Notes under the pieces: model-generated
What the model saw: the letters and a program-made list of their open reading frames with translations, nothing else
Databases searched by the model: none
Told to the model about the DNA's origin: nothing
Assembly: GCF_009882975.1 (NCBI RefSeq)
Contig: NZ_WTUX01000010.1
Location: 418,367-482,366 of the forward strand
DNA length: 64,000 nucleotides
Reading direction: 5' to 3'
Source: Maritimibacter harenae
GTDB taxonomy: Bacteria; Pseudomonadota; Alphaproteobacteria; Rhodobacterales; Rhodobacteraceae
Part shown: positions 48,773 to 56,495 of the stretch, one piece after another
Numbering within the stretch: the first letter of the stretch is position 1
Layout of the letters: every line of letters begins with the position of its first letter
Made by a program: the position numbers and the translations under genes

Positions 48773-49023
48773 TGGTATCTTGCCCCTGATTGCGGCTCCC
48801 GGCCGCGCTGCCCGCCTCGCGCCTATGTCGCGCGTTCGGGGCGAGTGTAACCGCTCGCCCGGGTCAAGAAAAGCCTGTCGCTCGATTTGCGCGGGTTCCC
48901 GCGGCTCGGCGTCCGGACGACCGCCGGCCCGTGACCCTCGAGGGCCGGAACCACAGGCCTGGAGCGCAAGCACGCGTCCTCCCTTCCAGAATCGCACGCG
49001 CCGGGCTATCGCATGCATCTGCC

Positions 49024-49113
49024 GGAGGAGTGGCAGAGTGGTCGAATGCACCGGTCTTGAAAACCGGCGTGCGTGAGAGCGTACCGTGGGTTCGAATCCC
49101 ACCTCCTCCGCCA
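49024..49113 (+). tRNA. tRNA-Ser (anticodon UGA)
   Basis: The 7-bp acceptor GGAGGAG/CTCCTCC encloses a D arm, an anticodon stem CCGGT/ACCGG with loop CTTGAAA (anticodon TGA), a long variable arm typical of serine, a T arm with GGTTCGAATCC and an encoded CCA end. The 3' end borders the integrase gene and is the likely attachment site of the element. Confidence 0.97.
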
Positions 49114-49180
49114 AATCAATCTCAATCCCCCTTTCAAAACATAGGCATGTCTTTACCGCGCTGGGCATTCGTGCTCAATG

Positions 49181-49215
49181 TGCTACACATTTTGCTACAC
49201 ATTTTGCTACACACG
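49181..49215. repeat. Triple 12-bp direct repeat in front of the integrase gene
   Basis: TGCTACACATTT begins at 49181 and 49193, and TGCTACACACGA at 49205, an exact 12-bp period. It lies between the tRNA end and the integrase start. It may be arm-type integrase sites or an operator for int. The period of about one helical turn puts all copies on nearly one face. Confidence 0.75.
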
Positions 49216-49223
49216 AGGGGAAA

Positions 49224-50501
49224 ATGATCATCTTGAGGGGCAAGACCTGGTGGCTCCGACGCCGCGTGCCGAAGCAGTATCAGGGGGTCGCGGACAGCCG
49301 CGAGGTGTGGGTCAGCCTGAAGACCGATTCGGAGAAGGTCGCGCGCCGGAAGGCCGAGGCGGTCTGGACAGAGCGCGTCGCCGGATGGGAGGCCGCGATG
49401 GGCGGAGACTTCGAGAGAGCCGAGTTGCGCTGGTCGCGCGCCCGGGAGGCGGCGCGCTCGATGGGGCTGCAATTCATCCCGTCGCGCGAGGTCGCAGAGC
49501 TGCCGGTCGAGGACATCCTTGCGCGCGCCGAGATCGCGAAGAAGGGCAAGAAGGAAGCCGACGCCGCGCTGGGCGTTGCTCCTGCGCCGCGCCTGAAGCT
49601 CGCTGACGCGCTGGACATCTACTGGAAGGTCTCGGACGACAAGACGGTCACGAAGACGCCTGACCAGCTCCGCCGCTGGCGCAACCCGCGCATCAGGGCG
49701 ATGAAGCGCCTGGTCGATGTCGTGGGCGACAAGTATCTCGACGAGCTGTCTCGCGACGACATGCTCGACTACCGCGCGCACCTCGTCGGCCGAGTGCAGG
49801 CCGGGGAGATCAGCGCCTCGACAGCGAACAAGGAAATCACCCACGCCACGTCCGTGCTCAACCGGGTGAACGAGATGCAGCGCCTCGAGCTGAGCCTCCC
49901 GACGAAGGGCCTCAGCGTGAAGGCCGGCAAGAAGAAGACCCGCGCGCCTTTCTCGGTCGAGTGGATTAGGGACAAGCTGCTTGCCCCCGGCGCGCTGGAC
50001 GGGCTGAACCAGCAGGCCAGAGAGATTTTCCTGATGATGGTGAACACGGGCGCCAGGCCGTCAGAGATCGCCGGGATCAAGGTGGTTCACCTCGATCTGG
50101 ATGGGGACATCCCGTTGGTCTGGTTTGCCGCGGATGGCCGCGAGCTGAAGAACTACCATTCCGAGCGCAAGGTGCCTCTGGCCGGGGTGTCCCTGGACGC
50201 CGCCCGGTCTGCGCTCGCTCGGGCGAAGAAGACCGGCGGAGACCTCGTCTTCCCGACCTACTTCGGGAAGGACAAGATCAGCGACACGGTGAACAAGTAT
50301 CTGCGCGAGAACAGGCTGAAGGAGCACGACGGCACGACCTTCTATTCGCTCAGGCATGCCTTCGAGGACCGCATGATCCACGCAGGGGTGCTGGACCGCG
50401 TGCGGCGCGACATCTTCGGCCATGCGCTTCAGGAGGAGCGCTACGGATACGGTGGTGGTGATGAGGTGAGGTATGAGGCGGTGAAGCGGGTCGCACTCTA
50501 G
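49224..50501 (+). CDS. int: Tyrosine recombinase (phage integrase)
   Basis: The 425-residue integrase has an N-terminal arm-binding part that opens IILRGKTWWLRRRVPKQYQG, a core-binding domain (about 160-250) and the catalytic domain with Arg in NTGARPSEIAG near 274, the box II YSLRHAFEDR near 375, GH near 400 and the tyrosine in EERYGYG near 408. The first position of box II is Tyr instead of His, a variant seen in other phage integrases. The ATG at 49224 follows GAGGGG. It is next to the tRNA and reads away from it. Confidence 0.93.
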   Translation: MIILRGKTWWLRRRVPKQYQGVADSREVWVSLKTDSEKVARRKAEAVWTERVAGWEAAMGGDFERAELRWSRAREAARSMGLQFIPSREVAELPVEDILARAEIAKKGKKEADAALGVAPAPRLKLADALDIYWKVSDDKTVTKTPDQLRRWRNPRIRAMKRLVDVVGDKYLDELSRDDMLDYRAHLVGRVQAGEISASTANKEITHATSVLNRVNEMQRLELSLPTKGLSVKAGKKKTRAPFSVEWIRDKLLAPGALDGLNQQAREIFLMMVNTGARPSEIAGIKVVHLDLDGDIPLVWFAADGRELKNYHSERKVPLAGVSLDAARSALARAKKTGGDLVFPTYFGKDKISDTVNKYLRENRLKEHDGTTFYSLRHAFEDRMIHAGVLDRVRRDIFGHALQEERYGYGGGDEVRYEAVKRVAL

Positions 50502-50674
50502 GCGCGACGCCGCTCGCGACGGTTAGTCCGCTTTTCCGCCAGCTCGAGCTCTTGATACAGCCGCTCGATGATTGGCTGGTAAAGCTTTGCCTCTGAGCTA
50601 ACATTCTCTGCCAGATCCTCTAATGCATCGAGTGCGCCATTGATGCGCTGGAGAAACGATTGGGGGTCATTCAA
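50498..50674 (-). CDS. Possible 58-residue coiled-coil protein
   Basis: A TTG-started frame gives 58 residues with a regular Leu/Ile/Ala heptad-like pattern (ALDALEDLAENV, YQPIIERLYQELELAEK) and an Arg-rich end. A TGGAG lies 11 bp upstream of the TTG. Its stop overlaps the integrase stop in the sequence CTAG. The rare start and short length make it uncertain. Confidence 0.4.
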   Translation of the reverse strand: MNDPQSFLQRINGALDALEDLAENVSSEAKLYQPIIERLYQELELAEKRTNRRERRRA

Positions 50675-50743
50675 TGGGCTGTAACTCCAAAAAAGTTCCT
50701 AGATCGAGTTCTCCCTAGCGGTCTGACGCCATCATACATTTCA

Positions 50744-51142
50744 CTAGGCGCTTAGTGCCAAATCTCGTAGCGGCTCCAATGGTCGGCCCTGTTGTCCTTG
50801 TGGACCATGTGTCGGTCCATTGGTGTGTGATTGGCTCGGCATGCTACGGGTTTTTCCTCCCAGGGGAGCGCCCAGGGTCGATATAGTGCCAACGTTGTTG
50901 CCGCCTTCTTGCCCATGGCATTTCTTGGATTGAGGCGTGGGCAGAAAAGGTGGGCGCCTTGACGACGCTCTAAACGGAGTCAGCTCCATATCCGTGGTCT
51001 CGCCTTCCTCGAATTGCAGGAACGCTGGCGCCGGGAATTCAGCGCCGAGAGTCGTCTTGCCGCGGCCGGGCATGCCGTAGAACAGGCAGCGGGGCGGGTT
51101 GGTTGCGCGGACCTTCTTCAGATTTCCGAGTGTGAGTGCCAT
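50744..51142 (-). pseudogene. Truncated RecA/Sak4-like ATP-binding protein
   Basis: The first 58 residues, opening MALTLGNLKKVRATNPPRC, with Walker A YGMPGRGKTTLG and FLQFEEG, look like the start of phage Sak4-type ATPases used in recombination. After MELTPF near 50970 the frame loses any likeness and runs into Pro/Ser/Gln-rich sequence until a stop at 50744. Full-length relatives have more than 200 residues. The start at 51142 lies 27 bp behind a TGCCA-N3-TGGCA operator. The break is probably a deletion joined to unrelated DNA. Confidence 0.65.
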
Positions 51143-51371
51143 GTGCGTCGTCTCTTGCATTCCAATAATGCCAATATGGCATAATAAATTGCGCGGTGTC
51201 AACGTGGCTATTCGAACCGGAATTTTATAGAAAAAATATTTTTTATGATGACAAAACCGGCAGTATTTGACGGCAAGTCGAAACAGCATATTATGGCATG
51301 AATAGCATAGACCCGATGGAGGTTGACAAATGAGCAGAAGTTGAGATTTATATGAAAGAAAGGACGAACCC
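51143..51371. promoter_or_regulatory. Divergent control region of the ATPase remnant and the repressor gene
   Basis: Leftward: TTGACA (near 51203), 15 bp, then the operator TGCCA-ATA-TGGCA (51169-51181) covering the -10. Rightward there are two promoters: TTGACG (51267-51272), 16 bp, TATTAT (51289-51294), with an operator half-site TGGCA (51294-51298) at its -10; and TTGACA (51323-51328), 17-18 bp, TTTATA near 51347. This is the classic layout of a lysogeny switch. Confidence 0.7.
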
Positions 51372-51980
51372 ATGAGCAACAACATCAGCATCATCCGCGA
51401 GCAGCGTGGTCTGTCGCAATCCGAACTGGCGCGTCGCATCGGCGTCACACCTTCCACCGTCAGCCGCATCGAGGGCGGGGCGCGCAAGCTTACGCAGGAT
51501 TACCTGATGCGCTTCGCGCGCGCCTTGAACTGCGCACCTGGCGAACTCGTCGATCAGCCGACCGGCAATCTCGACCGCGCCGCCCTAATCCCGGTCGTGG
51601 GCATGTGTGCCAGGAATGCGTGGCGGGTGCCGGACCTCGCCGAACCCACCGAAACAATCCCCGTGATCCCATCCCAAGACCTCGCGCAGCTCGATCACGC
51701 CGCCTATGAGGTCGTCGATGACCACGCCGCCGAGCTGGTGGGGGAGGGTGGTTACGTCATCACGGTGCCCGTAACAGGCATCCGCACAAAACCACTGCAC
51801 GGCGACTGGCTCGTGATCCGCTCGCGCGAGGGCAAAATGGAGCGCTACTCCGTCGCGAAAGCCCGCGTGGATCAGCGCGGTGCGTGGGTCACGCTCGATG
51901 GCGATGACGTCGAGGTGAACATGGACAACTGGAACGTCGGCATCGTCGTCGCCACATACCTCCCCTTGCGCCGGGGGTAA
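51372..51980 (+). CDS. CI-like repressor (XRE helix-turn-helix)
   Basis: The 202-residue protein has an XRE helix-turn-helix at about 6-60 (IIREQRGLSQSELARRIGVTPSTVSRIEGG) and a C-terminal half of about 120 residues in the place of a LexA/CI peptidase-S24 domain. The usual self-cleavage GDSM serine motif is not seen; the region reads VTVPVTGIRTKPLHGDW in outline. So the protein may be inactivated in some other way. It is the best candidate to bind the TGCCA-N3-TGGCA palindromes. AAAGGACG precedes the ATG. Confidence 0.85.
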   Translation: MSNNISIIREQRGLSQSELARRIGVTPSTVSRIEGGARKLTQDYLMRFARALNCAPGELVDQPTGNLDRAALIPVVGMCARNAWRVPDLAEPTETIPVIPSQDLAQLDHAAYEVVDDHAAELVGEGGYVITVPVTGIRTKPLHGDWLVIRSREGKMERYSVAKARVDQRGAWVTLDGDDVEVNMDNWNVGIVVATYLPLRRG

Positions 51981-52059
51981 CTCATGGAAATGCCAAGCCA
52001 GCAACGGCCCCGCGCAATGGTGTGCGGGGTCTTTTGATTCCAGCACGGTGTTGTGCTGA

Positions 52060-52127
52060 TGTCAGTAACGACTGACAATGCAAGTTGTTGAAAAGTAGGA
52101 ATATTATAGCCTGTCAGTGATTGTCAG
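52060..52127. repeat. TGTCAG repeats upstream of the primase-helicase gene
   Basis: TGTCAGTAACGACTGACA (52060-52077) is an inverted repeat with 7-bp arms and an AACG loop. It is followed by two direct TGTCAG copies at 52112 and 52122, exactly 10 bp apart. The same hexamer recurs in the large hairpin behind the gene. Such clusters resemble iterons bound by replication initiators. Confidence 0.65.
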
Positions 52128-52156
52128 AGTATTTCCTTGACCTTCTCGCTTCGCGT

Positions 52157-52169
52157 TGCCAAATTGGCA
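52157..52169. promoter_or_regulatory. Operator TGCCA-AAT-TGGCA of the primase-helicase gene
   Basis: A perfect palindrome lies 45 bp before the ATG. TTGACC lies 14 bp upstream of it (52137-52142), which puts the site over the -10. It is one of seven copies in the element. Confidence 0.75.
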
Positions 52170-52214
52170 AGCATTCCGAGCAAGACTCGGCGCAAGGCAC
52201 ATACAGGAGATAAC

Positions 52215-54965
52215 ATGAACACCTTTTCCACATACGCGAAGCGCTACCTTGAGGCCGGCTACAGCCCGATCCCGATCATGCCTGGCACCAAGCGTCCGGG
52301 CTTCCTGCGCGCTGGGCAGAATGGCGGCTTCCCGCGCTGGCAGCAATTCTGCGAAGCCCAGATGGGTGCGGACCAGGTGCATGACCTGGGCCTCGACCAT
52401 ATCGAAGCGGGCATCGGTCTCGCGCTAGGCTACAACAACGTGGTCGCGATCGACATCGACATCGAGGACGACATCATCCGCCCGGTCATCGACCAGATCG
52501 TGCCGGAGTCGCCGTTCGTGAAGCGCGGCGCCAAGGGCTTCACCGCGTTCTTCCGCACCGAGAATCCGATGCGTGCGCAGAAATTCAAGCTTCGGTTCGC
52601 GGAGGACGGCTCCCTTGAGCGCGAGAACGGCAAGCCCCAGCCCGTCGTGGAAATCCTCGCCCACGGCTCCCAGACGGTCATCCCGCCCACCATCCACCCG
52701 ACCGCGAACCAGCCCTACGTCTGGCTCGACGAGGACGAGGGCATCCTGTCCATGTGCCCCGCCCACATGCTTCCCGTCCTACCCGAAGACTTCCCGGCGC
52801 GCATGGCCGACGCTCTGCGCGTCTACGGTCACGATGAGTCTGCCCGGCGCTACAAGACCGGCGATTACGAGAAGTCGAGTGGCGAGTCTCGCGTTCTCGA
52901 GTTCATGCGCGAAATGAACGAAGAAGCGCTCGCCAGCCTGGACATGTGGGTGCCGCACCTCCACCGCGTCGAGATCGACCCGCAGCACCACGGTGAGGGA
53001 TACCGGATCATCGCGAGCTGGCGTGGCGGCGACGGCTACAACATCGGCATCCACCCGTCGGGCATTCAGGACTTCACCGGGAAGGACGGCAACAACGGCG
53101 GCATGACGGCGATCGACATCGTCGTGCTGATGAACGAGCTTCCGCCGGCCGATGCGTCGTCGTGGCTGTTCGACCACCTCAACCCCGGCCTGGATGAAGT
53201 GATTGACGACTTCGTGGAGCGCCTTGGCCGCGAGACCGAGGAGCGCCGGCAGCGTGAGCAGGAGGAGTGGGACAAGGTTCGCGCGCAGATGATGGAGGAC
53301 CACATCAGAGAGCAGCGTGACGAGGCCGAGCGCCGCAGGGTCGAGGCCGAGCTGGAAGCCCAGCGTCAAGCCGAGCTGCGGCGCCAAGAGGAGGAGGACC
53401 GCCGCGCGATCGAGCAGGCCGAGGCCAAGCGCGCCGCGCACGCCGAGGTCCTGGCCGCCGCCCAGCGCCAAGCCGAGCTGGAAGCGTTCGACGAGGTCGA
53501 GGCCGAGAACATCCAGCAGGAGGTCAAGTCGAGCCTCGATATGTTCATCGAGTCCATGCGTTCGGCAGAGACCAGCCTGACCATGCCGGACGTGATCGAC
53601 GCCTCGACGGGTATGTTCCGGGACATCGTGGAATACCTCAACAGCACGTCGGACCGCCCCTCGGACGTCGTGTCGTCTGTGGCCGCGCTGGGCGTCATCG
53701 CATCGCTGTTCGGCCGCCGTTACGGCTCCGTGCGCCGGGGCGGGCTGAACACCGGCCTGACCCATCCGAACCCCATGCTCATCGCGACCGCCGACTCCGG
53801 CTACGGCAAGACGTCCACGATGGAGACGGCGATGAAGCTCTACCGGGCAGGCGTCATGCAGGCGTTCGACGATCCAGACGTGCGCGACGCTCTCGTGGTC
53901 GAGGTCGAGAACGAGGAAACTGGCGACATGGAGCGCAAGGACGGCACCGAGCACATGATCGGTCAGGTTCTTGCCGTCATGACGGAGGTTGACTTCAAAT
54001 CCAAGGGCGGAATCTTGAACTGGCTTCGGGCGCGCCCTCTGACCACGGTGATCGTCGACGAATTCGCGGACGTCATGTCGGCCATCGTCACGAACAAGAG
54101 CGCCCCGTCGTCGTCGGACAACGCGCGCCTGTTCAAGCTCCTGACGGGCGCTGCGGACGACAAGATGACCGCCATCGCCTATGCGGACAAGAACCGGAAC
54201 ATGGCGGACGTCATCAAGCCTCACGTAGCCGTCTGCGCGCTATCTACGCCCAGCGCATTCAAGACGAGCGTGCCGGAGAAGCTGTTCACCGACGGCTTCA
54301 TGGGTCGTTTCGTGCTGCTTCAGGAAACCGAGGAAAAGCCCCTGCGTGACGAGATCATCGAGCGCACGGACCTGCGCCAGAAGATCATCGCTCAGATTGC
54401 GGCTGTCGTGAAGGACCGCCTGATGGACAAGGAAGACCTGCTCTGCGACGGGGGATATACGGGGTCCGAGACCGAGCCGCGCTTCGTGCACGTCTACCGG
54501 ACCCCGGAGGCCGAGACCGCCCTGAAGGCGTATCGCCTCAAATTCGACGAGCTGCGGGCGCAGGCAGAGAGGGCGGAGAACCCGATTGCGGCCTACTGGA
54601 ACCGCGCACTTGAGCACGTCCAGCGTCTCGCCCTCATGCACGCGCTGGGCAGGGATTGGCGTCGCCCGGTCGTCACGGAGGTCGATCTCGAGTTCGCACG
54701 CCGCATGGTTCTGATCTCCGCCGCCGAGGTCGATAAGTTGATGGAGGCAAGCGCACCGGAATCGCCTCAGAGGAAGCTCACGAACCGTGCCGTAAAGAAG
54801 ATCGCGAAAGAGGGTGGAGAGGTGGAATTCAGGACTCTCTATCGCTCCCTGTCGATCTCGAAGGCGGAGGCCATGCAGCTCATGATCGAGCTCCAACAAG
54901 AGGGTATCGCCACGCTTCACCAGCGCAACGGCAAGGAGTTTTGCACGCTCATCCAGAAACCGTAG
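52215..54965 (+). CDS. Replication protein: PrimPol domain, coiled coil and P-loop ATPase
   Basis: The 916-residue protein begins with a bifunctional primase-polymerase domain (YSPIPIMPGTKRPG, then the catalytic VAIDIDIED with Asp80, Asp82 and Asp85; about 1-200). It continues through a linker and a highly charged coiled coil (about 335-435, Glu/Arg/Gln/Ala) and ends in a P-loop ATPase with Walker A ADSGYGKTST near 527 and Walker B TVIVDEFADV near 610, like DUF3987 helicase-type proteins. It should prime and unwind the element's own DNA. AGGAGA sets the ATG at 52215. The terminator at 54998 ends the unit. Confidence 0.85.
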   Translation: MNTFSTYAKRYLEAGYSPIPIMPGTKRPGFLRAGQNGGFPRWQQFCEAQMGADQVHDLGLDHIEAGIGLALGYNNVVAIDIDIEDDIIRPVIDQIVPESPFVKRGAKGFTAFFRTENPMRAQKFKLRFAEDGSLERENGKPQPVVEILAHGSQTVIPPTIHPTANQPYVWLDEDEGILSMCPAHMLPVLPEDFPARMADALRVYGHDESARRYKTGDYEKSSGESRVLEFMREMNEEALASLDMWVPHLHRVEIDPQHHGEGYRIIASWRGGDGYNIGIHPSGIQDFTGKDGNNGGMTAIDIVVLMNELPPADASSWLFDHLNPGLDEVIDDFVERLGRETEERRQREQEEWDKVRAQMMEDHIREQRDEAERRRVEAELEAQRQAELRRQEEEDRRAIEQAEAKRAAHAEVLAAAQRQAELEAFDEVEAENIQQEVKSSLDMFIESMRSAETSLTMPDVIDASTGMFRDIVEYLNSTSDRPSDVVSSVAALGVIASLFGRRYGSVRRGGLNTGLTHPNPMLIATADSGYGKTSTMETAMKLYRAGVMQAFDDPDVRDALVVEVENEETGDMERKDGTEHMIGQVLAVMTEVDFKSKGGILNWLRARPLTTVIVDEFADVMSAIVTNKSAPSSSDNARLFKLLTGAADDKMTAIAYADKNRNMADVIKPHVAVCALSTPSAFKTSVPEKLFTDGFMGRFVLLQETEEKPLRDEIIERTDLRQKIIAQIAAVVKDRLMDKEDLLCDGGYTGSETEPRFVHVYRTPEAETALKAYRLKFDELRAQAERAENPIAAYWNRALEHVQRLALMHALGRDWRRPVVTEVDLEFARRMVLISAAEVDKLMEASAPESPQRKLTNRAVKKIAKEGGEVEFRTLYRSLSISKAEAMQLMIELQQEGIATLHQRNGKEFCTLIQKP

Positions 54966-54997
54966 ACGCCCAGCGCTGGGCACCCGAGAATCGACGA

Positions 54998-55024
54998 AGG
55001 CTCGCCTCTCCGGCGGGCCTTTTT
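54998..55024 (+). terminator. Rho-independent terminator after the primase-helicase gene
   Basis: The stem AGGCTCGCC/GGCGGGCCT (one G-T pair), with a TCTCC loop, is followed by TTTT, 33 bp behind the stop. Confidence 0.8.
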
Positions 55025-55675
55025 CGTGCCCAGGTGAGGGGGCCTGGCAGGCGGTCTGCGGGCGGTCATGACGGCCTTGCGGCGGTCCTGCGGCGGTCAA
55101 TTTCATGCTGCAATGCAGCGAGAATGCACCGTCAGTCGGCGCGCTTTAGGTCAGGGATGCTGTCTTATCTGAGGTTGATCCTAAACCTGAGTGAAATAGT
55201 ATGTAACAGTAAATAACATAGTGAAAGAGTCAGGAATTTACCTGAGCGAAATTGTCATGTATCAATCTATCACGCTGGCGTGAGTTCTCGTGATGAGATC
55301 GAGAGCGGTGCCTGATGGTCTTGGCCGACAGGCCGAGCCGTCGAATATCGGCTTTCTGACAGGTATTTGGTATTAAAAACAGGCAGTTAGAAAATCTGTC
55401 AGATTGTCAGTTGTCAGCAGTTCTAGTCAGCATACACACAAACACACAAACAAACACACACACACACACACACAATATATATAAATATTAAAGAATAAGA
55501 ATATAAGAATCGCGTTATTGTATGTGTGTGTGTGCGCGCGTATGTGCGCTGACTAGAACTGCTGACAACTGACAGGCTGACAGAGCTGACGTCTATTTCG
55601 CTGCAATGCAGAAACTCGATCCTCTTGCCGTTGGCACTGGGCTGTGCCATGCCGACACCGGAAGGAGGCACGACG
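55025..55675. other. Non-coding AT-rich region, candidate replication origin
   Basis: This 650-bp gap holds no gene. It contains TGCGGCGGTC repeats (55056-55098) and GCTGCAATGCAG at both ends (55107-55118 and 55600-55611). A 16-bp direct repeat of the form ACCTGAG(T/C)GAAAT(A/T)GT lies at 55185 and 55240. Seven TGTCAG hexamers (four on the other strand) and the large hairpin at 55395-55584 complete it. Base composition drops sharply to AT-rich between 55170 and 55530. This mix of iteron-like repeats, AT-rich DNA and a hairpin next to a replication gene suggests an origin. Confidence 0.55.
55395..55584. repeat. Giant inverted repeat with 37-bp arms
   Basis: The left arm 55395-55431 pairs with the right arm 55548-55584 at 35 of 37 positions plus one G-T pair; the inner 27 are perfect. 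Each arm has three TGTCAG units. The 116 bp between begin with a (CA)-rich run and end with a (TG)-rich run that can also pair, around an AT-only centre (about 55473-55510). The whole can form one cruciform or a long RNA hairpin. Confidence 0.9.
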
Positions 55676-56458
55676 ATGCACAACCCGGAGATCGCAGAAG
55701 CTCTGGAACGACTGGCGCAGCAGCGGGCCGAGCTGGATGCCGAGCTGGATGCCCAGCGCGAAGCCGAGGCGCGGGTCCGTGCCAAGTGGCAGGCTGAGGG
55801 GGAGGGCGTTGCGGCCAAGCAGCTTTTCGACGCGCAGACCCAGATCGACCCGAACAACGATCCCCGGAAGCTGACCTGGTGGCGCGGGTTCGAGCATCTG
55901 GTCCCGCCGAGCGACGATCCGGTCGAGCAGCTACGGGTGGCGTCCGAGTCGCTCGCCGCAGCGCTGGGCGGGTTCGACGTTGCCCTCCGGGGCGCAAATC
56001 CCGAGACCGAGCGGAACTGGCACCGGGCGGCGGACGGGTTTCGCAACGCCAGACCGGCGGCGCGGCCCCTGTGGGCGAAGCTGATGCTGGCCGGGCTTGT
56101 GGCGATCTGGGACGAATATCGGGGTCGACAAGCCGCTGGAAAGCCGCTCAGAGCCGCTGTGCTGCCCGCTGAGCGCCGTCATGGGGTCTCCGAGGGTCAG
56201 GACACCCGAGAACCCCAAGATGGCGCTGAGAGGCGCTCTCAGCCGCTCTACAGCCCAATCGCCTCGATCGAGGAGGCCGAGGCCGACTTCGATGCCAGGC
56301 AGGCGGAGGTCCGGGCGGCGCTGGAAGGGATCGGGATGCGATACGAGCCGCCTACGCCGGAGCGCCGCCGCGAGCTGATCGGGATGGCCTTCGCGCTAGA
56401 CCGGGCGGCGCGGGACGCGGCGGGTCTCGATGAGGATTTTCTCGAAGACGAAAATTAG
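55676..56458 (+). CDS. Phage protein of unknown function
   Basis: The 260-residue protein starts with a coiled-coil-like helix (ALERLAQQRAELDAELDAQREAEARV), followed by a middle part with LTWWRGFEHLVPPSDDPVEQ and RPLWAKLMLAGLVAIWDEY, and ends in an acidic helix (DRAARDAAGLDEDFLEDEN). GGAAGGAGG sets the ATG at 55676. It follows the hairpin region and precedes the nuclease gene. I do not recognise a family. Confidence 0.75.
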   Translation: MHNPEIAEALERLAQQRAELDAELDAQREAEARVRAKWQAEGEGVAAKQLFDAQTQIDPNNDPRKLTWWRGFEHLVPPSDDPVEQLRVASESLAAALGGFDVALRGANPETERNWHRAADGFRNARPAARPLWAKLMLAGLVAIWDEYRGRQAAGKPLRAAVLPAERRHGVSEGQDTREPQDGAERRSQPLYSPIASIEEAEADFDARQAEVRAALEGIGMRYEPPTPERRRELIGMAFALDRAARDAAGLDEDFLEDEN

Positions 56459-56480
56459 CGCTTGCCGCCGCCGGATGCTT

Positions 56481-56493
56481 TGCCAGAATGGCA
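56481..56493. promoter_or_regulatory. Operator TGCCA-GAA-TGGCA of the VRR-NUC unit
   Basis: A perfect palindrome ends 2 bp before the ATG of the nuclease gene. TTGCCG at 56463 and CAGAAT (inside the palindrome) can serve as -35 and -10. The message would then start at or near the ATG. Confidence 0.7.
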
Positions 56494-56495
56494 AT

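Noticed and set aside
49181-49215. 12-bp repeats as part of a CRISPR or of the attachment core
   Set aside because: There are no spacers, and the repeat does not match the tRNA 3' end, which is the expected core.
50752-50916. 54-residue minus-strand frame beginning MGKKAATTLALYRP
   Set aside because: It lies in the degraded part behind the truncated ATPase, without a ribosome-binding site or known relatives. Too weak to list as a gene.
55432-55540. (CA)n/(TG)n runs taken as a simple microsatellite or assembly artefact
   Set aside because: The two runs are placed symmetrically inside a perfect inverted repeat, so they belong to the hairpin. An artefact cannot be ruled out without reads.
55600-55640. 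TTGCCGTTGGCA near 55625 as an eighth operator
   Set aside because: Spacing and half-site differ from TGCCA-N3-TGGCA, and it is not placed over a promoter I can see.
55423-56046. Minus-strand open frame across the hairpin
   Set aside because: It is open by chance through the (CA) run and overlaps the 55676 gene; its protein end is a repeat of Val and Cys.
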